From Phymorhynchus buccinoides (taxonomy: Eukaryota; Mollusca; Gastropoda; Neogastropoda; Raphitomidae), in NCBI GenBank assembly GCA_017654935.2, contig CM065700.1:50927927-50991926 (forward strand): a stretch of DNA of 64,000 bases, in the 5' to 3' direction. Positions 1 through 62,795 of this stretch are shown here, in pieces; within the stretch, counting starts at the first letter, position 1; every line of letters begins with the position of its first letter. The notes under the pieces were generated by a model that worked only from the letters and a program-made list of their open reading frames with translations, searched no databases and was not told where the DNA came from. The position numbers and the translations under genes are program-made.

Positions 1-2219
1 CTGACTTGGAAAACAGAAAAACAACCGAAGAGAAACTGCTTTCCCCGAAGTGGAAACCGAGGGGTGCAAGAAGCCATAATGGCTGACGCCACCCCGAAAA
101 CGAACAACAGAGTGAACGAAATAATTTTTCAACTAAAACGAACACCAAGAAATGACAATGAAATAATATCGATAGGATGACTAACAGCCTTCCCAAGAAA
201 CTGAATCGAACAAAGCTAAACACGGAACGAACCCACCAGATAGACAAGAGTCAGAAAAGGCGGAGTAGGGTAGGCCCAGGTGTGATTGAAAGGCTGGAAA
301 ATTTAAGAATGACATATCCGGTGTCCCAAGGGTGCGCGTCATACCCGGAAGTAAGGGGAGTCACTCCCGCTACTCCCTGCGGTATGGGTGCAGTCCCTTG
401 GGGCCACTTTCGTTTTAGCTATGTGCTAGGGTAAGGTTCCAGGTTGTTTTAGGCTAATGCAGTTGTTTTGAGTGTTGGTATAGTATGATTAAATTAGATT
501 GTATTACGTTGGAAGGAAAAAACTTGACCGGGCAAGACTCTTGTCACAATGGAGTTTCTCCGCTACAGCCTTAGAAGGCTTGGAGAAAGAGGGAAATGGG
601 AGGTAGTCCCATGGACACCTAGCACCGACTTGAACGGATGAATCAACAAAAAAGCCCACGGGAACTGAATCTTCCTTGGGCCAGGTAGACCTGCCCAAGG
701 AGAAACGGTTAGTTACTGCGAGAAGCATAACAGAGTATCCAAGTGACGTCAGGATAACCGTGGAAAAATCCAATTGAACGGTACTGACTGAAAGAAACGG
801 TAGAGGATTGAGGAACAAAAATAACCGTTTAAACGGCCATGACTTGTAACGAGTAACCCAAGTCAGAAAAACAAGGCCTGACAGGCTGGGCCGAAAAAGG
901 GCCGAAAAAGGCCCGAAAAGTTGATAGAACGGTTGGCAGGACCGGTTGAATGAGTAATCAGGTTGAACAACCCTTGTTGTAACCAGAAAAGCATGAAACT
1001 GAATAGAGCAAGAAAACTCATGCTCGTCAGAATCGAAGAAACGGACCACAGGAGCCGTTGCAACAGACATGAATGAAACAAAGAAAAACGATGGATCATT
1101 CCCAAAAGCCACCGTGACAAACGGAAGGTCAGAATCACCATGAGGTTCTTGAAGAACCGGAACGGAACCCGACGGTCCGTTGCCCAACCCGGTAAAATGG
1201 ATCAGTGAAAGCGATCGATCAGAAGCACAAGAGCTCGAGATCAGCAGATCGAAGTAGATCTAACCAGATGATTAGATGGTACAAGAGAACTCTTCTTGTG
1301 AGAAAACCCTTGAAGAGCCCGACGATGAACCAAAAACCGATAGAAAACGGCTGGTTCATTCACGGACTCAAAGAGCCTGAAAACCACAGGAGAATTCGTA
1401 GGAGAAAAAATTTCCCCAAATTCTCTGTGATGGGCCGAACCAACGAAGCCGCAAAGCCACAGCCCTTGAGGGCTTTGACAAAGATTCCTCCAACTGCTTG
1501 AAGTTGGAAGACTTAATCTTGGTCGGGGCAAGATTCCTGTCGCAAAGGAGCTTCTCTGCTTCGGCCTTAGAAGGCTAAAGAGAAACGGTTAGCTTCTGCC
1601 ATCTTCCCGGCACAAAGGAAAGCCTCTGCTTTCCGATTGGAGTGGTCCAGAAGCTTAGGAGCTTGCAAGGACCAGAACTCCTTTCCCTGGTGAGTGGCCG
1701 GACCGGGCCAGAACACGCTGCTACGCCCTTGCCTGGATGGAGACGGACTTAGCTAAGTCCACGTCCGAATCCACTGGAGAGCGCTGACGTTACGAGCCTC
1801 TGGGGTGGACTGTCTGGTCAGAACCAGGAGAAACCACCCGAGCTTTTTGAGGACGAGTACCCTGAAGCAGAACCCGGTGAGGGACCACAGGGGGACGGTG
1901 AACGCCCAAGCCGGACCGTGTGGTAGGACGGACGGACGGTGCACCGGTACCACCGGTGACCGTCGGGGAACCGTGCGGTGAGTCACCGTGCCGCCGGCTG
2001 GACGCCGGACGGACGGGAGACCGCTGCGTCTTGACGGGGGTGACGGGCTGAAGAACCGCTACCGTTTCCATCTTACGACGGACGGTACGGGGAACCGACA
2101 TCGTGCCCTCAGGCTACCGCCAGTGGCTACGGTCCACGGACCGTAGCGGGCGGTGACGAAACCGCCGGTCCACGGACCGCAGCGGACGGTGACGGAGACC
2201 GTAGCCGTCTGACCACACG

Positions 2220-2630
2220 GTCCGCCGAGGCCTCCCACCGAGGGAGGCCCGGGTCCGAAGGAGGCCTGAGGAAGCCGGAGAGGGCCCAGGCCCGGGGAGG
2301 CCGTCGCGCCCGGCGCCCGAGGCCTCCCACCGAGGGAGGCCCGGGTACGAAGGAGGCCCGGTGAGGGAGGCCCAAGGGAGCCGGAGAGGCCTAGGCCCGG
2401 GGCCTCCTAGGTTGCGGTCTCCGAGCACGGACACCCGAGGCCTCCCACCGAGGGAGGCCCGGGTCCGAAGGAGGCCCGGCGAGGGAGGCCCGAGGGAGCC
2501 GGAGAGGCCTAGGACCGGGGAGGCCGCGGCCTCGTAGGTCGGGGCCTCCGAGGCCTCCCACCGAGGGAGGCCCGGGTCCGCAGGAGGCCCGAGGGAGCCG
2601 GAGAGGCCTAGGCCGGGAGGCCTTGACGGT
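2220..2630. repeat. GC-rich GAGGCCTCCC hairpin repeats
   Basis: Several copies of GGCCTCCCACCGAGGGAGGCC-like units (self-complementary arms GGCCTCCC / GGGAGGCC around a short loop) alternate with GGGTCCGAAGGAGGCC. Very GC-rich, no gene. Confidence 0.7.
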
Positions 2631-2659
2631 GGGGAGGCCTCATCCGTCCGTAGACGTGA

Positions 2660-2990
2660 CGAGCCGAGGTGTAGGGCCTCCAGGCCTGGAATACATTCGA
2701 CCGGTGTCCCCACCGCTGGGGGGGATCACCGGGAGAAACTCTCGGACAGATGCCCGCGGCCAGGGCGAAGGGTCCGAGAGTGACACCCTTCACGCCGTCG
2801 GAGTGTCCCCGACGACGAGGGGGTGTTAGCCGGTAGGGCCTCCAGGCCTGGAATACACTCGACCGGTGTCCCCACCGCTGGGGGGATCACCGGGAGAAAC
2901 TCTCGGACAGAGGCCCGCGGCCAGGGCGAAGCGTCCGAGAGTGACACCCTTCACGCCGTCGGAGTGTCCCCGACGACGAGGGGGTGTTTG
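2660..2990. repeat. Two tandem ~160-bp direct repeats
   Basis: 2665-2827 and 2834-2988 are near-identical. Both contain GGCCTCCAGGCCTGGAATAC, CGACCGGTGTCCCCACCG and GGAGTGTCCCCGACGACGAG. They differ by a few substitutions and one-base indels. Function unknown. Confidence 0.75.
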
Positions 2991-3615
2991 CCGGTAGGCC
3001 TCGGCCTCCCCGGCCGGGGAGGTGTCGAGAGGCCTACGGCCTTCCGGGCTCGAGTTCCCATCGAGACACCGGGATGTCTGCCTGAGGCCCCAGTCATAAG
3101 ACCTCGACCAATGGTCGGATGGGGACCTCCTTCGCCCTCCCTCCAACACAGGGTCGGAGAGGTTAGGGAGACTAGGCGGGCCCCCGAGTGCAAACTTGCC
3201 ACTCGGAGCGACAGACATGCGCAGCTGCGACTTATCCAACGAAGTTTGTCCAGACGTCCGTGTAGAAGTGGAGGCCGTGAAGAGAGGCCTCCTGGAACAG
3301 AAAGGCATGGCAGAAAAAAAACACGGACGAAATGGGCCTAGAGGCCTTCTGCACAACCGAAGCAGAAGGAGGGCCGAAATAAACAACTCGTGAAGACCAG
3401 TTTCCGGCTGAACGAGACGAGAACCGAAGAGGCCGCAGGAGTACTAGGCCCAGACGGATAAAGAACGTTTAGACTTTTTAGAAAAAGTTTGAACGGATGA
3501 ATTTTTCTCAAGAGGACCGAATCGGAACAATAAGAATAATATCGTGGAAGAGAACGAACCGTAGGGTCCGAAAGAACTTGACTGATAAATAGGAACTCGA
3601 GTTGAAGAGACCAAA

Positions 3616-3662
3616 TGACGCGCGCGCGCGCGTGCACTACTAGTACTACTAGTAGTAGTGCA
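3616..3662. repeat. (GC)n plus CTA/TAG palindrome
   Basis: A CGCGCGCG run is followed by GTGCACTACTAG and its inverse CTAGTAGTAGTGCAC, able to form a hairpin or cruciform. No gene. Confidence 0.6.
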
Positions 3663-4149
3663 CGGTGTGTGACGAACAGAAAAACTAAAACTGTGAAAGT
3701 TCTAGCGAACTTAGGCTATAGAAACTGAGTCAATCGAGACTCAGTATTACACTGAAACTGATGATAGAGAGGAACAGGAACGAACCCACCAGTTAAGAGT
3801 GTTGTAAACCAAAAAGTGTAGAAGCCAGGCAGCCCAGGTCAACAAAGAAACGCTGGAAAATTGTAATGGCGGAAGTAGGCGCTCATTGGCCTAGCCACTG
3901 CTAGACCGGTAAGGGGGGATCACTCCCGCCCCACATCCGGCTAGGGGTCAAGGCCAGAGGCCTACTTTCGTTTTTCTATATGCTATGGTATAGCTCCAGG
4001 TCGCTTAACGCTAATGCAGTTGTTTCAGGTGTTGGTACAGTATGGTTAAAGTAGATTGTCAATTTTATCTCAAAACACCCGAGTTGATGAAACATGAAGA
4101 CAAAAAGAAAAGGAAACCTACACAAAACGTAACTGCCCAATGGACCCAC

Positions 4150-55023
<50,874 letters not shown>

Positions 55024-55043
55024 CACGCACGCCCACACCCACT

Positions 55044-57465
55044 CTGCAACACACAGTGACACACACGCATCTATCGATGAAAAACTAATAGACTACAGTG
55101 AGTGACAAACTGACACACACATCTATCGATGAAACACTAACAATCTCAAAGTTGATATATATATATAGAGAGAGAATTTTTTTAGAAACAAAATTTAAAA
55201 AGCGGATTTCTAGAAGAAAAAAAATAGAATTTCTAATTTCAAGCCTGAGTTAGTGAGTAAGAGATAATAAAAAAAATATATATCAAAAGTTTTCAGCCTT
55301 CTGGTCGAAGCTCCCTACAGTCTACGATCCAGAATGCTATCTCACTGACTTAGTCGTTCACACCACCAAGAGCGCATAACGTCTAAGTCTACCACCTTGA
55401 ATCAATGAATGGTGAACAGGCATCAATTCATGCCTCAATCACGTCTTAAGTTCAACTTCAATAACAAAAGACTTTAACTTTCCCAATTTTTAAATGGTGC
55501 ACTACCAGTCAATAGTGAAGCTCTTGATAGGGATGTTCCACTGTACAAGACTAGCCAAGCGTTGATCTGCTGCAGAGGAGGAAAGGGGGAAGGGCTCACT
55601 CAGGCTTATACCCGGGATTTGAAGTCTACCGAAGCATATAAAATTGCCTCAGGTGGAAGACTGTTCCACTCACACACAACCCTAAAAAAAAACAAGAACT
55701 TCAGCTGTTGGTTTGTAGTGATGCACGGGGATTTTGTGTGGTCACTGGAAGTTGTCGCTAGTTGTTGTGTGCACATATTTCACGTGGGTGGATCAATTTG
55801 CAATGTGAGTTGTAAGGTTTGGATGCCCTCGAAGTGTGCGCACCTGCCAAGAGATACGACTCCCAAGCAGTAGCTTGTGTTTACTAGGAGGCTGGAAAGT
55901 TACAGCTAGCTAGGATTAGTAGCTAGCTGGAAGGATGCAGCAAAGGACAGCTGATTTGTATCTCTGTGTTATTGTCTTGTGTGTATTGTCCTGTGTCGGT
56001 CATAGTAGACCTAGTTGGGGCTTAGTGTTAGTGTGGCCACACACCAGAGTTAGGGGTTAGTGTGGGGCTAGGGAAGAACTGCTGTGACGGCCATCAAGGA
56101 ACCTGGCTGCTCTGTACTGCTGTTTGGAGCCTTCCTGCACCCAGGGCTTCTGATAACGCAAAAACTAGCGTCCCTGACGCATTGGAAGTTAAAAGGACGC
56201 ATTGAATGTTTGTCAAGCGAGTCCCTCAGGACGCACTCAAAAAATCATGAAAAACGAATAAAGACACTGTCTAACATTGAAAGTCGGCCACAGGCATCGT
56301 CTGCTATGATGCGAGAGTTGCTTCCCTTAATTATAAAACTCCCTTTCCCATGATGCCTCTCGCTGTACCGGAAAAAGCCTTTCGCGCTACTCGACTAGCA
56401 ACAAAATGTCTTTAAATTTGTGGGTGTTAGTGCCTGGTAAGCGCCGAATTTGAGGTATGTGTAATAAGTGTATTTGTACAAGTTAGTTGTATGTTTATAG
56501 ACATGTTTCTTGATGTAGTACAGGGGACCCACTGAAGTTAGCCTGGGACTCATTTTAAATCTGATGAAGGGGTCCCTGGGACCCTAAGAAACATCAGCTT
56601 ATCAGAAGCCCTGTGCACCGATACTGCAAGGTCTTTATGTTGGTCGTGTGACTCCATGTGTTGTGTGTTGGTATAACAGCAGAGCCCAGAGTGTGGGACA
56701 AAGCCTGAAAGAGCCTGTCATTCTGACAAGTGTCTATAGGGCTTAAGTTAGTGTGAATATTGGTGCTATTCTGTTATTACAGTATACATTTAAGGCCTAA
56801 AAGAGCTCGGTCAGTCCATCCTAATAAAACACTTCAGGTTGTAACTGGTCTGATTATGTAAGAATCATCAGCAATCTGATGGAGACATGGGGTGAAACAC
56901 TGTCGATGTGCTGTTGAGAGGCAGGCAACACAGCAGGGCAGTGCAGTCAACCTCCTCCCTCGCCATTGGGTGTTCGCTGACTTGGCATACGGGTGGGGCG
57001 GCGCACAATGACTTGGATCTCTGCAGCGCTGGCCTTGAGCCAGCAGATCGCTGGTGTCCAATAGATGCTAAAGGCACAATTTGCCAAGCTAGTGTATGTG
57101 GGGAGAGGGTACCCCACTCTGCTGGGGGAAATCATCCGCCTGCAGAGATGAGTCCAACTCGATTGTCTCGTGCCAGTGTGTCATTGTCAACGACGTCATC
57201 ACCTTCTGGGTCTGAATGTATACGTCGCAGACGCCACTTCTGACGATAGGACTGTAAGAGGGTGCATTCCTTATTAGAATTAAAAGAAAAAGATAGAAAG
57301 AAGAAAGACCTACTGCTTACCCTGGGTTAAGACCATTAAACCCCCCAGTTCAGCTGAAAAGGCCCAGACCCCACTTCCAGAAGCAAGAAAAAATAAATTA
57401 AAAAAATAAAACAAACTAGTGGTCAGTGGACACAGGCTCAGATGGCGATCTGGTCAGCGCTATAA
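55044..57465. other. Presumed intron 1, no gene recognised
   Basis: Contains a (TA)n/(GA)n patch at 55158-55177 and scattered ORFs of up to 111 codons without recognisable homology. 55560-55700 may be a decayed LINE piece (GGRLFHSHTTLKKNK) but cannot be supported. Confidence 0.35.
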
Positions 57466-57469
57466 TGTA

Positions 57470-59642
57470 AATGTGCTGACGGAGCCTGCGGTGACAGTAG
57501 CCTCACTCAGTTGGTTCCACTCGTGGCAGTCTTGACGAAGAAAGAGCTATGATACTGCTCCGTTCTCCCTTCTGGAACACAAAATCCACGGGAATGGTTT
57601 ACGCCAGTCTTTCCGAGACGTTAGTGGTTTGGAACCCCTTGAATCTGGTTGGCTTGATCCTGCGACGATTAGTGGAGACCGGGGTAAGGAACTTTTCTGC
57701 TGGGAGAGCTGGAACAAGGCCCTCAGCAATCTTATAGAAGAGGCTGAGGCGTTGGTGCCTGCGTCTTTCCTCCAGGGGAGGCAGGTCTAGTGTCCTGAGC
57801 ATGCCACTCACACAGCCTGGTTTCATGGACTTGTAGTCCCTGGCTACAAAGCGTGCTGCTTGGCGCTGAACTCTCTCCAACCTTTCAATATCCTGTTTCT
57901 GGTACGGATCCCACACAGTCGCACTGTACTCCAGTCTGGATCTGACCAATGCCATGTATGCCAAGCGTCTGCATTCTCTAGAACAATTCTGGAGACTACG
58001 GCGGAGGAATCCTAGGGTCGATCCAGCTTTATGGCATATGTTCGAAATGTGGGAAGACCACTTCATATCACTTAAAATCTGAACTCCAAGGTAAGTAGTA
58101 GTAGTAGTAGTAGTAGGGACAGGCTCTTAAGCCTAGGCCTCGCGGCCTATATAACGTCCCCTCTTTGGCAACGAAGTTCCAAAAATTATTTTGGGTCTGA
58201 GCAAGTTTTTGAAGGACAATCAATGAATCAGTCAAAATTATTAAAAAGACTGAAATTTCTGACTGGAATCCAGAAGATTTTTAAAGGTGTTAATATTAGT
58301 TGCAAACTTGATGTTAGTACTTAGTTCATTCCAATGAACAGCAACTCTATAAGATAATGAAAATTTTCTTCTATTACTTTGACAATATCTAATAAAGATT
58401 TTGCCTTCTGACTTTCTCGTGATGTTAAATTGTGGAACAGAAAAGAAAGTTTCAAAATTGATGTCATCAATACCAGGGGTCTCATTGACTTGTATCAGGA
58501 AGACTCCTTTCAAGCTGTAGAGGTGGGACGGATTGTTTCTGGAGGAAAGCGTGTAACACTTCTGGGCGTTAAATCGCATGCCCCACTTTTGAGCCCAATC
58601 TTCCAGTTTCTTGAGGTCTGCCTGTAGAGTCAGGTGGTGCTAAAAGCATTGTATTTTGCAGTACAGTAAAACCATCATCGGCGAAGAGTCGTACTGTAGA
58701 GCTCAGTGAATCCGGCAGATCATTGATGTGGCAGAGAAAGACTAGTAAGGGACCCAATACAGTGCCTTGGGGAACGCCGAATGTCTCGCCGTCCAGTACC
58801 ACCCTCATCTTTCTTCCACTCAGGAAGTTGCAGAGCCATGTGTGGATTGAGCCTCTAAGTCTAACACTGTAGTCACTAGTGGTCCATTTTGTGCAATAGT
58901 TTGCTGTGGGGGACTGTCAAAAGCTTTACTGAAGTCCAGCACAGCAACGTCCGTCTGCTTTCCGGTATCGTAGGACGCAAGGAGGTCACTAACTGTGGTG
59001 AGAATTTGCGTCTCGCAAGAGTATCCAGACCTGAAGCCGTGATTTTTATCCGTTAGGATTCCATACTTCTCTAGATGATTCTGAAGGTGCCGACAGATGA
59101 TGTGCTCGAGCAGTTTGCAGGCCACTGAGGTCAGCGAAACTGGTCTGTAATTATCTGCTCGGTTTCTGTCGCCCTTCTTGGATATTGCAGATGTTTGCTG
59201 AGTGCCAATCTGATGGAAGTTGACCAGTCTGTGAGTGGTTGAAGATGGCAGTACCTAAGTGGAGGGGCTACGGATTCCGCGCAGGTCTTGAGCACTCTGT
59301 TCGGTATGCCATCAGGGCCTGAGGATTTCGAAGGATTTAAATTATGCATGCCATTGACTTCAACCGACAGGTTTTCTATGGTCAGGAAGGCTGGTCCATC
59401 CATTGCCAGTAGCGCTGCATCTTCTTCTCTCATGAAGACTGAACAGCAGAATTGCTGTAAGATGATTCGGGCTTTGGAGATACTGTCGCTATAATTGCTG
59501 ATAAACGGCAGGTGGACATTACTGGAAGAAGAAGAGTGGGGCCTTTCTTCAGGGGTGCTACTCCGATGTTGTCCTGGCGTCTTACACCTTGGTACGGAGA
59601 AGACTGCCTAGTGGTCCTGAAGACTATTCTGTTAGACCACAT
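57470..59642 (-). mobile_element. Degenerate non-LTR retrotransposon (Jockey/CR1-like) RT region
   Basis: Read on the minus strand from 59642 leftward: IGVAPLKKGP linker; LNPSKSSGPDGIPNRVLKTC; YGILTDKNHGFRSGYSCETQ; DVAVLDFSKAFD; GVPQGTVLGPLLVFLCHIND with FADDG; then YLGVQILSDMKWSSHI, YMALVRSRLEYSATVWDPYQ, VQRQAARFVARDY and a C-terminal tail. Several frameshifts exist, so it is dead. It is interrupted at about 58092-58490 by another element. The FADD box is intact. Confidence 0.88.
58092..58490 (-). mobile_element. Nested 3' fragment of a second LINE with (CTA)n tail
   Basis: It splits the host LINE between LIQVNET and YLGVQI. The insert encodes FETFFSVPQFNITRKS and RKFSLSYRVAVHWNELSTNI, a LINE C-terminus-like stretch, and ends in a CTACTACTACTACTACTAC tail at 58092-58116. 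Confidence 0.7.
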
Positions 59643-59933
59643 TTGGTTATTGCTTAACTTATCAACTATCTTTTTTTTCGGTCACCCAAATTTTAGTTTA
59701 GACAAGATGCACACAAACAGCAAAGAGCGCTACCGTTTTTCAGCAGCATTCTGGCTTCTTCTAACAACTGCAAAGAATAAAACATGTTCCTTAAACTTAT
59801 TAAACCTATTGTGCATAGCTCTATACAATATTAATGGAAATTATTTACAGGAATAAAATGTAATCGACATACTTGAGCACGAAACTAACGTTATTGACAT
59901 GTTCTGCACAAAACGTTGTCTATTTTTTCTTAC

Positions 59934-60120
59934 CTCCTCTGTTTGAATTGCTTCTGGCACAAGTTACTAAGTCGAAAAGTCAATATAAGATTAAATCATT
60001 AAATCGACGATGATATCAATAAAGTAATACACGAAATGCTAAATGTTTTACAGTTGTAGACAATAGCGAAGACAAGAAAACGAAAGCCTGCACACTATCT
60101 TCGAACGGCTGACTGCTGAA
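59934..60120 (-). other. Putative non-coding first exon of EIF4ENIF1
   Basis: A strong consensus donor, GAG|GTAAGA, ends this segment at 59934 on the minus strand. It lies just downstream of an NRF1-type promoter motif at 60144-60155. Exon 2 begins with an AG acceptor 20 nt before the start codon, so an upstream untranslated exon is required. The transcription start is not visible directly, so the right border is a guess. Splicing to exon 2 would create a 4.9 kb intron 1 that includes a LINE. Confidence 0.4.
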
Positions 60121-60143
60121 CAACATTCAGACTCCGTTATCAA

Positions 60144-60155
60144 TGCGCATGCGCG
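60144..60155. promoter_or_regulatory. NRF1-type site TGCGCATGCGCG
   Basis: A perfect match to the palindromic NRF1 consensus, about 25-200 bp upstream of the presumed exon 1. It suggests a TATA-less housekeeping promoter. Confidence 0.5.
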
Positions 60156-60327
60156 AATTAAGGTCACGACAAATTGTTGTTTTTCCTAGCCCTAAAATGC
60201 ATTTGCATGTGTTTGTATGTTGAAACTCAACAATTATATTTACTTGGTGTGCATTTTTTTGTTTGCATTCTTGCAAAATAAGTGCATAACATTTCTCGAT
60301 TTTGCCTGTCAATTTTCACTGGGCAAT

Positions 60328-60338
60328 AACTTCCGGTT
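60328..60338 (-). promoter_or_regulatory. ETS-type site ACCGGAAGT
   Basis: The minus strand reads AACCGGAAGTTA, a GABPA/ETS consensus, in the putative 4E-T promoter region. Confidence 0.4.
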
Positions 60339-60386
60339 CAACATTTTGTCGTCATCACAGGAAACTCCTGTTGGTGAAATGTACAA

Positions 60387-60394
60387 TGACGTCA
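60387..60394. promoter_or_regulatory. CRE palindrome TGACGTCA
   Basis: A full palindromic CREB/ATF site near the NRF1 and ETS motifs. Confidence 0.4.
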
Positions 60395-60616
60395 TAATCT
60401 CAACTCTCGGTCTCTTCGGGAAACCTCCGATCAACACTGCCGGGCCTTTTGCTTTGGAAACAAACAAAATAGTCTTTACTAACTTGAACAAACAGTACTA
60501 GACTAGGCTAATAGTTAGTCAGGTCAGCAGTGGTTGGCCTCACTGAGAAGAGGTTCTCACTGCCCATTTTCCCCTTCTCGTTGATTTACCTCCATACTTT
60601 ATTTGTCCGTTTGCCC

Positions 60617-60633
60617 CCCCCCCCCCCCCCACA

Positions 60634-60662
<29 letters not shown>
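60617..60662. repeat. C16 and (CT)n tract
   Basis: A C run followed by CTCTCTCT, low complexity. Confidence 0.9.
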
Positions 60663-60664
<2 letters not shown>

Positions 60665-61094
60665 CCCTCCCATTCTCTATCACCCTCTCTCACATACACC
60701 TACTCAAGTTCTCATTCAGAACGTTCCGGGGTGCATTTTCAGTTGTATAAAGTCTCGTCTAGCTTCCTAATAGACCCCGCTTCGTCCCCCCCCCCCCCCC
60801 CCCCCTTGGAAACGTCCCCCGGGGGACTTTCCGGGACACCAAAACGTCCCCCGGGGGACGAATCAGGGACCTTTTGGTGTCCTGAAACGTCCCCCGGGGG
60901 ACTTTCTGGGACGTCCCTCCCCCGGGGGACTTTCTGGGATGTCCCCCCCACCCTTCCCCCGGGGGACTTTCTGGGGCGTCCCCCCCACCGTCCCCCCCAC
61001 CCTGGGGGACTTTCTGGGGCGTCCCCCCCACCCTGGTCAAGTCCCCCCCCCCTCCCTCCGCAAATCATCCCCCATCGTGTGTGTGTATACACGT

Positions 61095-62310
61095 GTGTGT
61101 GTGTATGTGTGCGTGCATGCGTGTGTATCAGTTCTGGTCAATGGTCGTCAGTCTGAACAGGTTAGGCTTTCTTGTGGAGTCCCCCAGGGGTCTGTGCTTG
61201 GTCCTGTCTTGTTTACTTTGTATACATCACCTCTTGCCAATGTCATCGATCAGCACAACATGAAACATCACTTCTATGCAGATGACTCACAACTCCAAAA
61301 CAGTACAACCCCTGAAGATCTAGATTCCATTCTTACAGAAAGTAACAACTGCTATATTGATATTCAAAATTGGATGGTTCAAAATAAACTTCAATTAAAT
61401 GGTGAAAAAACCGAAGCAATGCTTGTAGGGACAAAAAACAAACTAGCCTCTGTTTCCATAGAGTCAATCCAACTGGGTAACAATATCATTCCCCTCTCAG
61501 ACTCAGTCAAAAACTTAGGCCACTTTGGACAATACTCTTTCCATGCAGAGTTTCCTGACTCAGACCTGTCAGTCCTGCTACTATCAAATTCGTTGCATTG
61601 GCTATATTCGTAAATACCTCTCAGATGAAGCCACAGCAAAGCTTGTTACTTCCCTCATCCTATCTCGTATTGACTACTGTAATGCTCTCCTTTCTGGCCT
61701 ATCAGTCTCTTCTCTATCTTGTCTCCAGCGTATTCAAAACACAGCTGCTCGTCTTGTCCTTAGGAAGAAAAAGTTCGATCATGTTAGCCCTCTTCTGCGT
61801 TCTTTGCACTGGCTTCCTGTCGCAGACAGAATTGAGTATAAATTAAACACACTTTGCTATAAATCTATTCATAAAGCTGCTCCATCTTACCTCTGTGACA
61901 ATATTTCCATCTATACGCCAGCTCGCACTTTACGTTGTTTCTGACCCTCTTTCTCTCCAGATCCCTAGGTATAAGCTTTCAACTGTTGGTCGGCGCTCTT
62001 TTGCTGTCTCAGGACCGACCTCCTGGAACAAACTTCCGCTCTCCCTCCGTCAGCGACCGACTCTCTCTGCTTTCAAAGCTAACCTCAAAACCCACCTGTT
62101 CCCCCGTCATTAAAGCTCCTCTCTCTTTATCTTCTCTCTCTTGCCATTAGGTCTGTTTCTGCTATATTCCATTTATGTTATCTGTGTGTGTTCGCGTTGT
62201 ATTGCGTTTGTGTTTGAATGCGCTTTGAATGCTAACGTGTGTGTGCGCTTTGATTTGATTTCTATCAAGATTCAGCGCCGTATAAATACTGTATGTTGTT
62301 GTTGTTGTTG
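61095..62310 (+). mobile_element. 5'-truncated L2/CR1-like LINE
   Basis: Plus-strand frames encode [49 protein letters not shown], then after a frameshift YLSDEATAKLVTSLILSRID, YCNALLSGL, HVSPLLRSLHWLPVADRIEY, and after another GPTSWNKLPLSLRQ. The 3' end is GCGCCGTATAAATACTGTA(TGT)n, as in L2-type elements. Not functional. Confidence 0.88.
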
Positions 62311-62685
62311 TATATGTGTGCATGGTCATATGCATGTGTGTGTGCATGTGTATTACGGAGAAGGGATTAGAAAAAGAAGGTAGAGATAGGAAGGAAATGA
62401 GCGGAAACAGTTCTCACATTTGTTTTTACATATATGGATGTGTTTGGGCATGGGTGTGCGCGCGTACACACGTGCGCATTGGCATGTGCATGTGCATCAA
62501 AGAGGTGGGGTGAGAAAGAGTGTGTGTGCGCGCACGCGTGCAAGCTCATCTGAATATAAGTGGGTGAAATGTGGACGTGTGTAAGCTTACTTGTAAGTGC
62601 ATGAAACACACAAGCAGAAAGCTTACCAGTCCTGTGCACTGTAAACAAAATTAATGTTAAAACGTTGTTTTGAGTGAGATAGTGC

Positions 62686-62690
62686 GCGAG

Positions 62691-62765
<75 letters not shown>

Positions 62766-62795
62766 GGGGGAGAGAGAGAGAGAGGGGGGGGGGGG
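62686..62795. repeat. (GA)n and G-rich tract
   Basis: GA dinucleotides from about 62693 to 62756, then GAGAGGGGG. ORFs there are artefacts. Confidence 0.95.

Larger units (their letters stand above)
1..4075. repeat. Non-coding repeat block with two direct copies of a ~280-bp motif
   Basis: No 4E-T exon or other gene is recognisable here. A motif at about 215-490 recurs directly at about 3780-4062. Both copies start GAACGAACCCACCAG, share CTGGAAAATT and ACTTTCGTTTT, and end CTAATGCAGTTGTTT plus a GTGTTGGTA tail. The ends could be repeats of a degenerate element such as a non-autonomous LTR-type relic, but no terminal TG...CA or polyprotein is seen. Segments at about 520-600 and 1515-1590 are also related to each other. 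ORFs of up to 227 codons are present but resemble nothing I know. Confidence 0.5.
60217..60501 (+). other. 94-codon plus-strand ORF beside the putative promoter
   Basis: Divergent to 4E-T. It starts with a hydrophobic stretch (YIYLVCIFLFAFLQ) that could be a signal or anchor. No known family recognised and no splice partner seen. It overlaps the ETS and CRE motifs, so it may be chance. Confidence 0.15.

Noticed and set aside
504..1187. 227-codon minus-strand ORF
   Set aside because: No recognisable domain and lies in a repeat block; overlapping alternative frames equally open.
2114..3386. Gly/Pro/Ser-rich ORFs on both strands
   Set aside because: GC-rich hairpin repeat with few stops in any frame; no support for coding.
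3976..4149. A further 4E-T exon left of exon 20
   Set aside because: No acceptor plus phase-1-compatible conserved peptide was found in 1-4149.
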